Source: Armatimonadota bacterium (lineage in GTDB: Bacteria > Armatimonadota > Zipacnadia > Zipacnadales > JABUFB01). Taken from it: a DNA stretch of 6,151 nt. This document shows positions 1 through 5,360 of this stretch, piece after piece. Location of the stretch: contig JAGPGE010000376.1 of assembly GCA_018056145.1 (NCBI GenBank), forward strand, positions 1 to 6,151, written 5' to 3'. The notes under the pieces are model-generated. The model was given only the letters and a program-made list of their open reading frames with translations, was not told where the DNA came from and did no database searches. Each line of letters starts with the position of its first letter. Positions within the stretch are counted from its first letter, which is position 1. The translations under genes were made by a program, and so were the position numbers.

Positions 1-6
1 CCACAA

Positions 7-61
7 GCCCCCGACAGGGGGCGACAGAAGCAGCGTGGTTGTGTCGCCCCCGTTCGGGGGC
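7..61. repeat. Nested GC-rich inverted repeats with alternating complementary arms
   Basis: Four 6-nt arms alternate here: GCCCCC (7-12), GGGGGC (17-22), GCCCCC (46-51) and GGGGGC (56-61). Arms 1+2 and 3+4 form two tight hairpins with 4-nt loops (GACA and GTTC). Alternatively arms 2+3 pair as part of a longer perfect 10-bp stem, GGGGGCGACA (17-26) with TGTCGCCCCC (42-51), around a 15-nt loop, while arms 1+4 could close it from outside. No T-run follows on either strand, so this is not a canonical intrinsic terminator. It may be a dispersed extragenic palindrome or the 3' untranslated structure of a gene lying to the left. The pairing is seen directly; the role is unknown. Confidence 0.7.
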
Positions 62-85
62 TCAGGAACCGGTTCGGGCCGGAAT

Positions 86-124
86 CCACGGGTTCCGTTC
101 CGCTTCGCTCCACTCCACCCGTGG
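86..124. repeat. Imperfect palindrome with pyrimidine-rich loop
   Basis: CCACGGGT (86-93) pairs perfectly with ACCCGTGG (117-124) around a 23-nt loop rich in TCC/TTC triplets. A second nearby pair, GGAACC (65-70) with GGTTCC (91-96), overlaps its left arm and gives an alternative fold. The layout recalls dispersed intergenic hairpin repeats I remember from planctomycete-type genomes, but only one copy is visible here, so repeat status cannot be shown from this window. Confidence 0.55.
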
Positions 125-136
125 CTAGTGGCTGCC

Positions 137-151
137 GCCCGCTTCGCGGGC
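137..151. repeat. Short GC hairpin
   Basis: GCCCGC and GCGGGC form a perfect 6-bp stem around a TTC loop, following the 86-124 palindrome by 12 nt. No T-run follows. It belongs to the structured gene-free block at the left of the window. Between here and position 227 I see nothing that can be named: no RNA gene, and no recognisable promoter hexamers at usual spacing. Confidence 0.5.
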
Positions 152-227
152 TGTGAGGCAGGACTCAAGACCGGACTTCGCGGAAATGCTCAGGCCGGCG
201 ACCGAATGACCGGTGATTGTCCACAAA

Positions 228-244
228 ATCGCGTCCGACGCGAT
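228..244. promoter_or_regulatory. Perfect 17-nt palindrome, possible operator
   Basis: ATCGCGTC-C-GACGCGAT is a perfect dyad: 8-nt arms around a single central base, ending 29 nt before the ATG at 274. Such a site suits a homodimeric regulator. As RNA it could also fold into a 6-7 bp hairpin in the leader. Its inner half-sites, CGCGT and ACGCG, recur at 1318-1330 ahead of the next gene with a shorter spacer. No regulator gene is in the window, so the binding role is inferred. Confidence 0.4.
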
Positions 245-273
245 GGCGCTCGCAGGGGGGCCTGAGGCCGACC

Positions 274-1269
274 ATGAGACGACTAAGAATGAGCCGGCCG
301 GGCCGTCCTGGGCCTGTCATGCTCGACATCCCACCGCCGCATCTGTCAACAGGCGGGTCCAGTTCGCTCTTCCGCGCGCTTGTCGCCTTGTGTCCGGGGG
401 TCGACTACGATGGGCTCATGGGCCTCACGGGCATGGCGTTCCGGCTCGACGTTGTGCAGCGGCTTGACCCACGCGCAGCCGAAGATCGGCTGCTGGCGAA
501 CCTGCCTGCGATGCTCGACGGGCTGGGCGCGCGCGTGGAGGTCCTGAGACCCGGCAGCGCGGAGGAACTCGCGGGGATCGTGCGCGAGTCCGTGGCCGCC
601 GGGATTCCTCTGCCGATCCGGGGCTGGCCGGAAGGCGGCCTCGACTGGGCGCTGGTTGGGGGGCATGATGACGCCCGGGGTGTCTTGTGCGGCTGGCCCG
701 CAACGTGGACCGGGGCAGCGTGCGCCGGCGCTCCACCGACGGGTGATGCGGTCCTCCGGATGTCCGAGCCATGCCCGCCCATCAGTCCCGCGGAGCACTG
801 GCGTGAGGCCATCGGGGCCGCGGCGGGTGGGGAACAGGCGCTGAAGGCGGCGTACGCGCAGTGGTCGGAGCAATTGTCGAGTCTTCCCCTGGATGCCGGC
901 GATGAGAGCTGGTCGCTGGCGCAGAACCACGCGGCGGTGGCGGAGACGCTGGCCGATGCGCGCACATCCGCCGCGGCTTTCCTGTCCCGGTGCGCGGATC
1001 TCAGCGACCCCACAGCCGCCGAGTGGCTGGAGCAGGCCCGGTACGCCTATGAGGAACTGGCGGACGTGGTGGACGCCGCGCCTGGTCTGGACAGGGAATC
1101 AGTTGACCGGAGTATTGACGCCGCCTATCGTGACCGGTGGCTCGAAGCCCTCGCCCGGGCAGAGCACCTGGACTGCAGGGCTATCGGGTGTCTGCGCCGG
1201 GCGTTGACGAGCACCCTGTCACCGTCGGAGATCGCCGACGAGCCGGAGAATCCGGCGAACTGGACCTAG
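274..1269 (+). CDS. BtrH-N-terminal/C39-like fold protein with helical C-terminal domain, probably non-catalytic
   Basis: This encodes about 331 residues, numbered here from the ATG at 274. The N-terminal half has landmarks I associate with papain-like proteins related to the butirosin BtrH N-terminal domain: a GGSSSLFRAL helix (about 28-37), YDGLMGLTGMAFRL (about 45-58), then a strand-turn pattern with IPLPIRGWP (111-119) and DWALVGGHDD (124-133), the usual place for the catalytic His of C39-like folds. Neither a Cys in the first helix nor the His is present, so an active peptidase or acyltransferase is doubtful. From about residue 170 the protein is Ala-rich and helical (AEHWREAIG, YAQWSEQL, AAAFLSRCADL), like the C-terminal helices of the same family. 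There is no signal peptide, so it is probably cytoplasmic. Start: GAGG at 264-267 lies 6 nt before this ATG. An in-frame TTG at 217 would add 19 Arg-rich residues and place the 228-244 palindrome inside the gene. ATG 319 is also possible and starts closer to the conserved region. The family call is from memory of sequence patterns and is moderate; substrate and role are unknown. Confidence 0.6.
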   Translation: MRRLRMSRPGRPGPVMLDIPPPHLSTGGSSSLFRALVALCPGVDYDGLMGLTGMAFRLDVVQRLDPRAAEDRLLANLPAMLDGLGARVEVLRPGSAEELAGIVRESVAAGIPLPIRGWPEGGLDWALVGGHDDARGVLCGWPATWTGAACAGAPPTGDAVLRMSEPCPPISPAEHWREAIGAAAGGEQALKAAYAQWSEQLSSLPLDAGDESWSLAQNHAAVAETLADARTSAAAFLSRCADLSDPTAAEWLEQARYAYEELADVVDAAPGLDRESVDRSIDAAYRDRWLEALARAEHLDCRAIGCLRRALTSTLSPSEIADEPENPANWT

Positions 1270-1290
1270 ACCCCATCCTGCGGTTATTAT
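1261..1290 (+). promoter_or_regulatory. Possible sigma70-type promoter ahead of the AIM24-family gene
   Basis: TGGACC (1261-1266) matches the -35 consensus at 4 of 6 positions, and TATTAT (1285-1290) matches the -10 consensus at 5 of 6, with an 18-nt spacer. The -35 overlaps the last codons of the preceding gene. The -10 sits in the only AT-rich patch of the gap. Predicted start of transcription is near 1297, giving a leader of about 70 nt. With no expression data this is a weak prediction, but it fits a transcription unit running from 1370 to the right edge. Confidence 0.35.
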
Positions 1291-1307
1291 TCAAGGCATG
1301 AAATAAC
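1283..1307. promoter_or_regulatory. AT-rich palindrome over the putative -10 region
   Basis: GTTATT (1283-1288) pairs with AATAAC (1302-1307). Inside, TCA (1291-1293) can pair with TGA (1299-1301) around a 5-nt loop after a 2-nt bulge. The site covers the predicted -10 and start point, a natural place for a repressor. It could instead be the end of the upstream transcript, but no T-run follows. It stands out because the flanking sequence is very GC-rich. Confidence 0.35.
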
Positions 1308-1317
1308 TCCTTGCCTT

Positions 1318-1330
1318 GCGCGTTACGCGC
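1318..1330. promoter_or_regulatory. Perfect GC-rich palindrome in the leader of the AIM24-family gene
   Basis: GCGCGT-T-ACGCGC is a perfect dyad of 6-nt arms around one base, ending 39 nt before the GTG start at 1370. It contains the same CGCGT/ACGCG half-sites as the 228-244 palindrome, separated by 1 nt here against 3 nt there. It may be an operator. CGCG-rich words are common in such DNA, so chance is a real alternative. Confidence 0.35.
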
Positions 1331-1354
1331 TCGGCCCGGAATGCCGGACACCAG

Positions 1355-1361
1355 AAGGGGG
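1355..1361 (+). promoter_or_regulatory. Ribosome binding site fixing the GTG start at 1370
   Basis: AAGGGGG ends 8 nt before GTG 1370 but only 2 nt before the in-frame TTG 1364, so spacing favours the GTG. The central G would pair with U of the anti-Shine-Dalgarno as a wobble. Confidence 0.55.
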
Positions 1362-1369
1362 CCTTGACC

Positions 1370-2038
1370 GTGGAGCACCAGATCCTGTACCGGCCGTCGT
1401 ACTCGCTCCTGCAGCTGCTCATGTCCCAAGGAGAGTCCATTCAGGCGGAAGCCGGCGCAATGGTGTCGATGACGCCGAACATCCAGATGCAGACACAGGC
1501 GCGCGGCGGAATACTGGGCGGGATCAAGCGCTTGGTCGGCGGCGAGAGCTTCTTCGTCAACAACTTCACGTGCGGCTCGGGCGACGGGGAAATGACCCTA
1601 GCGCCGCCACTGCCCGGGGACATCATGGACATCCCCCTGGGCGGCGTCATGTTCGTGCAGTCCGGTTCGTACATCGCGAACACGGGCGGCATATCGATCG
1701 ACACCAAATGGAGCGGCGCGCGCGGGTTCTTCTCGGGCGAAGGCCTGTTCCTACTCAAGGCCGAAGGCACAGGGCAGCTTTTCGTCAGCTCTTACGGGGC
1801 GATCCATGTCCTGGAGCTTGCCGAGGGCCAGCGCTATGTGGCGGATACCGGCCACATGGTCGCCTTCGACAGCAGCGTGACCTACAGCGTGCGCGGGTCT
1901 GGCGGCCTCAAGGAGACCTTCCTTTCCGGTGAGGGGCTGGTGTGCGAGTTCACCGGCCCCGGCAGGCTCTACCTGCAGACCCGGAGCATGGACGCCTTCC
2001 TGAAGTTCCTGATCCCGAAGTTGCCCAAGAACCAGTAG
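1370..2038 (+). CDS. AIM24 family protein (TIGR00266/DUF124-type beta-sandwich)
   Basis: This encodes 222 residues, the usual length for bacterial AIM24-family proteins. Recognisable family landmarks in order are ESIQAEAGAMVSM (22-34), the GGESFFVNNF block (57-66), SGEGLFLLKAEGTG (122-135), YVADTGHMVAF (156-166), and the closing SGEGLVCEFTGPGRLYLQTRS (186-206). The SGEGL segment appears twice, consistent with the internal pseudo-repeat of this all-beta fold. There is no signal peptide or membrane segment, so it is probably cytoplasmic or peripheral. The name comes from a yeast mitochondrial inner-membrane protein linked to cristae organisation; the bacterial function is not established and I claim none. 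The GTG start is chosen from the ribosome binding site at 1355-1361. Upstream in-frame TTG codons (1316, 1364) would add an Arg-rich or very short extension lacking family similarity. It is first in a run of four closely spaced genes. Family assignment is confident; role is unknown. Confidence 0.9.
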   Translation: MEHQILYRPSYSLLQLLMSQGESIQAEAGAMVSMTPNIQMQTQARGGILGGIKRLVGGESFFVNNFTCGSGDGEMTLAPPLPGDIMDIPLGGVMFVQSGSYIANTGGISIDTKWSGARGFFSGEGLFLLKAEGTGQLFVSSYGAIHVLELAEGQRYVADTGHMVAFDSSVTYSVRGSGGLKETFLSGEGLVCEFTGPGRLYLQTRSMDAFLKFLIPKLPKNQ

Positions 2039-2043
2039 GGCGG

Positions 2044-2065
2044 GCTTCCCACAGACAACGGAAGC
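2044..2065. repeat. Small inverted repeat between the AIM24-family gene and the next gene
   Basis: GCTTCC (2044-2049) pairs with GGAAGC (2060-2065) around a 10-nt loop. The right arm directly abuts the GGGAGG ribosome binding site at 2066-2071, so a folded stem could affect access to it. There is no T-run, so it does not look like a terminator. The stem is only 6 bp and may be chance. Confidence 0.3.
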
Positions 2066-2071
2066 GGGAGG
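2066..2071 (+). promoter_or_regulatory. Ribosome binding site favouring the GTG start at 2081
   Basis: GGGAGG abuts the ATG at 2072 with no spacer, too close for initiation there, but is 9 nt from the in-frame GTG at 2081. This argues for the GTG; the proteins would differ by only three residues. Confidence 0.5.
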
Positions 2072-2080
2072 ATGATTGCC

Positions 2081-3355
2081 GTGACCTGTCCGGGGGGTCT
2101 TTGCCGCGCGTTGAGCGTGATAGTGGCGTTGTGGCTCTGCGTTCCGTCAACAGCGCAGTTCTTCCCTGGCCAGCCGCCGGGGCAAATCGGGCAAGCGCCT
2201 CAGCTCAATGTGCCGGTACCGAACCTCACGCCGCCGGAGGTCACGGACCCGTTCTTGATCCTCTTCCCGCAACTGAAAAACCTTCCCGCGCCGGACTGGG
2301 TGCGCGAGGGTCTGCGGGTGACCTATTACTCCGCTGTCGCCTCAGTCCGGGGGAACTTCGTCTTCGACCCGCTGGATGGGGCGGCCCGGGCGACTCCGGA
2401 TGACCCGCCGGGGGGATCGGGAGACGGATTCTGGCAGCATGATCTGGTGGCGGTGGAAGGTAACACTTACGCGCAGAATCAGGTCCTGTACTCGCTTGTC
2501 TCGAACCGCCAGGCGCCGTCCCCCATGCTGACCCTGATGTCCCTGGGGATGCCCGGCTATGGCGCAAGCTGGGCAAACCCGAAGGCCTTCGACGGCGCTG
2601 AGCAGCTCCAGGCCGAGGGCCTGCGGATCGCGAAGATGCCGTATGAGGTACAGGGCCGCAAGTATGACGCGATCCGGATCGAGTCGACGACATTCGAGGG
2701 CGTAGGCAGGCCCAACGGACGCTGCGTGTCGGTCTACGACCTGCGCACGGGTCTGATGCTGTACAACAGCACCGCCAGCTACTCGCCGGCCTCGGACTCG
2801 ACGCTCCTGTCTCACCTGGAGTACCGGGGCCAGCGAATGCTCAACCTACCCTGGCAGGACGGTGTGACGCCGGAGTGGGTGAAGCAGGGCGGCAGGCTGA
2901 CCCTGGAAGGGAACATGACTATGGTCATGCCCGGCAGCCCCGCCTTGCCACTGCAGTGCCGCGCGGTGGTTGAGACGCAAAGGCGCGGCGGCAGGTGGTC
3001 CACCCACAGCACTGCGCTGTACGTGGGCAATGCGCTGAACAGTCAGTACAGAAGTATCACCGGCGCGTCCCAAGTCTTCGGCGGCATTTGGATCCCGGCC
3101 ACCGCGCTCAATGTTCTGCGCCAGGGGCTTGTGCTGGACCAGGATCCCATTACGGGAAGCCGCATCGTGGTGAATGGCGTCGGCACAGACGTGAGGGGCA
3201 CACCGGCGATCCAGATCACCGAAACGTGCGGGCAGTGGTCGCTCACTCTCGGCTACGACCGGCGGGACGGATCGCTGGTATCCAGCTACAAGCAGACGCC
3301 AATGCCGTTCAGCACCATGGTTGAGGACCTTTACCGGACCGGCCCTCCCAACTGA
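2081..3355 (+). CDS. Exported protein of unknown function with two copies of an unnamed domain
   Basis: This encodes 424 residues from GTG 2081. It opens with a Sec-type signal peptide: Arg9, a hydrophobic core (about 11-21), and a likely cut after Ser-Thr-Ala (23-25). A Pro/Gln/Asn-rich linker follows to about residue 50. C20 is preceded by Leu-Trp-Leu, which is not a lipobox. The rest appears to be a tandem duplication. Copy 1 (about 71-232) and copy 2 (about 264-408) share, in order, P-[DE]-W-V-[RK]-x-G-x-R-[VL]-T (71-81; 264-274), V-x-N (140-142; 315-317), a G-x-x-W-x-x-P-type turn (Trp 164; Trp 337), A-I-x-I (197-200; 376-379), and Y-D-x-R-x-G (219-224; 392-397). The distance from the central Trp to the YD motif is 55 residues in both. 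Beta-rich alternation suggests a periplasmic or surface domain, possibly a lipid- or ligand-binding beta structure, but I do not recognise the family and see no catalytic motif. It lies 42 nt after the AIM24-family gene and 52 nt before the exporter, consistent with co-transcription and an envelope role. It is certainly a gene; its function is unknown. Confidence 0.88.
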   Translation: MTCPGGLCRALSVIVALWLCVPSTAQFFPGQPPGQIGQAPQLNVPVPNLTPPEVTDPFLILFPQLKNLPAPDWVREGLRVTYYSAVASVRGNFVFDPLDGAARATPDDPPGGSGDGFWQHDLVAVEGNTYAQNQVLYSLVSNRQAPSPMLTLMSLGMPGYGASWANPKAFDGAEQLQAEGLRIAKMPYEVQGRKYDAIRIESTTFEGVGRPNGRCVSVYDLRTGLMLYNSTASYSPASDSTLLSHLEYRGQRMLNLPWQDGVTPEWVKQGGRLTLEGNMTMVMPGSPALPLQCRAVVETQRRGGRWSTHSTALYVGNALNSQYRSITGASQVFGGIWIPATALNVLRQGLVLDQDPITGSRIVVNGVGTDVRGTPAIQITETCGQWSLTLGYDRRDGSLVSSYKQTPMPFSTMVEDLYRTGPPN

Positions 3356-3407
3356 GGGCAGATAACCGTCGTGCCTTCTTGGGCGCAACACGCAGGAGAT
3401 CGATCAC

Positions 3408-5318
3408 ATGTTACTTGGTCTGATGGGTGGGGGGGGAGGCAAAGGTTGGGGCCGCCGCGGCGGTTCCGACGACGCCCTCAAGAAGACGAAGCCACTGAAG
3501 ATCACGGACCGGCGCATGCTGGGTTGGTTCTACACCAGCATCGCGCGCGAGCACTGGCCGAAGATCGTGCTCGGCGTAGTGGCGATGATCGGCAGCGCTT
3601 CGCTCGGACTATATGTGCCGATGGTGATGAAGTCGATCTTCGACGACGTCATCCAGGACGGCAGGCGCGACCTGCTTGCAGGTCTCATCTACCAGCTTCT
3701 CCTGTACCAGGCCGGCAGCCAGGTTCTGGGCGCGGCGCGGACCACCATCATGCATCTTTTGGGCCAGCGCCTGGTTCATGTCCTGCGCATGCAGTGCTTC
3801 AGCCATCTCGTCACCCTCGGGATGAGCTACTTCGAGCGCGAGCGCACCGGCGACATCATGTCCCGGGTCAGCAATGACGTGCAGGCGGTTGAGAACCTGG
3901 TGGTCCACGCCACCGACGACGTGATCAGCAACATGATCCGCGTGCTCGGCACTGTGGGCTTCATGTTCTACCTGAGCTGGAAACTCGCGGTGGTGGCGTT
4001 GGCGCCGCTGCCCATTTTCGTGGGCTGCCTGCTCATCTTCTCCCACTACATCCGCCCGGTCTTCCGGAAGATCCGCGATGAACTGGGCGACATCAACGTG
4101 AAGCTGCAGGAGCGCATCTCGGGCATGCTCATCATCAAGAGTTTCGCCCGCGAGGAGGACGAGGTCAGGAGCTTCGAGCAGAGCAGTGGCGAGTACTGGC
4201 GTGCGAACTCCAAGAGCATCTGGATGTGGAGCACCTTCTTCCCCTTCGTCGGCCTGATCACGTCTGTCGGCATGGTGGTCATGATCTGGTACGGCGCGGA
4301 ACTCACCACGACGGACAGCCGGTTCAGCTCGCCTGGCACGATCGTCGCGTTCCTGGCGTACCTGCAGCAGTTCTACGGCCCGGTGGGCTCGCTCATGCGG
4401 GTCTACAATACGGTCCTCAATGCGCTGGCGTCGATGGCCCGCATCTTCGAACTGCTTGATGAAGTTCCGGACGTTGCGGACAAGCCGGACGCGGTTGAAC
4501 TTGAGCGGGTTGAGGGGGCGGTGAGCATCGAGAACGTGAGCTTCCGCTACGCCACCGGCGAGAACGTTTTGCAGGGCGTGAGCGTCTCCGCCGAGCCCGG
4601 GGAGATGGTGGCGATTGTCGGCCGCAGCGGCGCCGGGAAAACCACCCTCGTGAACCTAATCCCGCGCTTCTACGACCCCTATGAGGGGCGCGTGGTCATC
4701 GACGGCCACGATGTGCGCGATGTGACCCAGAAGTCGCTGCGCAGGAACATCGGCATCGTGCTTCAGGACACCTTCCTGTTCAATGATACCGTGCGCAACA
4801 ACATCCGCTACGCGTGCCCGGATGCGGACGATGAGCGCGTCATCGAGGTGGCGAAGGCGGCCCACGCCCACGAGTTCATCAGCGAACTCGACCAGGGCTA
4901 TGACACGATCGTGGGGGAGCGCGGCGTGAAGCTGTCCGGTGGTCAGAAGCAGCGCATCTCCATCGCCCGGGCGCTCCTGGCCGATCCGCGAATCCTGATC
5001 CTTGACGAGGCCACCTCCGCGGTGGACACTGAGGCCGAGCAGATCATCCAGCGGGCCCTGATGAACTTGCAGGTCGGGCGCACGACATTCGTCATCGCCC
5101 ACCGCCTGTCCACGATCCGGCGCGCGGACAAGATCGTGGTCATCGACGAAGGGGAGATCGTGGAGCAGGCCGACCACGAGGGGCTCATGGCGCGCAATGG
5201 CCTTTACAAGGAGATGTACACGCGGCAGTTCCAGATCGAAGAGGACTGGAACTCGGCCTCAACCGGGCTCGGCGGTGGCATCTCCGGCCCGTCGGCCGGC
5301 AGCGGCCCACCCATCTAA
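3408..5318 (+). CDS. ABC exporter half-transporter (fused membrane and ATPase domains, MsbA/LmrA-like)
   Basis: This encodes 636 residues: a type IV ABC exporter subunit expected to work as a dimer in the cytoplasmic membrane, using ATP hydrolysis to move a lipid, drug or other amphipathic substrate outward. The membrane domain has about six helices (near 52-72, 90-113, 171-190, 193-212, 273-294, 307-326), with the typical GDIMSRVSNDV and IKSFAREE segments (148-158, 243-250). The ATPase domain from about 370 is complete: A-loop Tyr381, Walker A GRSGAGKTT (405-413), Q-loop Gln453, signature LSGGQKQR (509-516), Walker B ILILDEA (529-535) with Glu534, D-loop SAVD (537-540) and H-loop His565. It should therefore be active. 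Both ends carry low-complexity extensions: a Gly-rich N-terminus (7-19) encoded partly by an unbroken run of eight G (3429-3436), and a Gly/Ser/Pro-rich tail (about 615-636). AGGAG at 3394-3398, 9 nt before the ATG, supports the start. Substrate cannot be read from the sequence; the neighbouring exported protein and methyltransferase hint at an envelope component. Confidence 0.95.
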   Translation: MLLGLMGGGGGKGWGRRGGSDDALKKTKPLKITDRRMLGWFYTSIAREHWPKIVLGVVAMIGSASLGLYVPMVMKSIFDDVIQDGRRDLLAGLIYQLLLYQAGSQVLGAARTTIMHLLGQRLVHVLRMQCFSHLVTLGMSYFERERTGDIMSRVSNDVQAVENLVVHATDDVISNMIRVLGTVGFMFYLSWKLAVVALAPLPIFVGCLLIFSHYIRPVFRKIRDELGDINVKLQERISGMLIIKSFAREEDEVRSFEQSSGEYWRANSKSIWMWSTFFPFVGLITSVGMVVMIWYGAELTTTDSRFSSPGTIVAFLAYLQQFYGPVGSLMRVYNTVLNALASMARIFELLDEVPDVADKPDAVELERVEGAVSIENVSFRYATGENVLQGVSVSAEPGEMVAIVGRSGAGKTTLVNLIPRFYDPYEGRVVIDGHDVRDVTQKSLRRNIGIVLQDTFLFNDTVRNNIRYACPDADDERVIEVAKAAHAHEFISELDQGYDTIVGERGVKLSGGQKQRISIARALLADPRILILDEATSAVDTEAEQIIQRALMNLQVGRTTFVIAHRLSTIRRADKIVVIDEGEIVEQADHEGLMARNGLYKEMYTRQFQIEEDWNSASTGLGGGISGPSAGSGPPI

Positions 5319-5319
5319 C

Positions 5320-5337
5320 CCGCGCCGGTCCGCGCGG
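5320..5337. repeat. Short GC inverted repeat after the ABC exporter gene
   Basis: CCGCGC (5320-5325) and GCGCGG (5332-5337) form a perfect 6-bp stem with a 6-nt loop, starting 2 nt after the exporter stop codon. The sequence after it lacks a T-run, so complete termination is unlikely. It could give partial attenuation or 3' end protection between the exporter and the methyltransferase. Confidence 0.4.
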
Positions 5338-5348
5338 CTGAAAACCTC

Positions 5349-5354
5349 AGGAGG
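5349..5354 (+). promoter_or_regulatory. Consensus Shine-Dalgarno fixing the methyltransferase start
   Basis: AGGAGG is 6 nt from ATG 5361 but only 2 nt from ATG 5357. The latter opens a different frame that soon stops, so the start at 5361 is secure. Confidence 0.8.
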
Positions 5355-5360
5355 ACATGG

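Noticed and set aside
7..61. Intrinsic terminator or CRISPR repeat
   Set aside because: There is no T-run on either strand after the stems. The arms are too short and unevenly spaced for a CRISPR array.
35..265. 76-codon open frame on the + strand in the left gene-free region
   Set aside because: It runs through the hairpin cluster, has no ribosome binding site, and its Gly/Arg-rich translation reflects the palindromes.
346..1013. Overlapping long open frames on the - strand (346-930 and 405-1013)
   Set aside because: They are antisense to the first gene, with Arg/Pro/Ser-rich translations and no recognisable motif. The + strand frame has family-like blocks.
1316..1369. Longer AIM24-family start at TTG 1316
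   Set aside because: The extra residues are Arg-rich without family similarity, and the start would put a palindrome and the ribosome binding site inside the gene.
2132..2143. Lipoprotein signal at C20 of the exported protein
   Set aside because: The residues before the Cys are Leu-Trp-Leu, which do not fit a lipobox. A Ser-Thr-Ala cleavage site follows a few residues later.
2846..3391. 181-codon open frame on the - strand
   Set aside because: Antisense to the second domain copy of the exported protein. Its translation is Arg/His/Pro-rich with no motif.
5357..5359. ATG upstream of the methyltransferase start
   Set aside because: It is only 2 nt from the Shine-Dalgarno and in another frame that stops after about 50 codons. 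ATG 5361 gives the zinc ribbon and methyltransferase.
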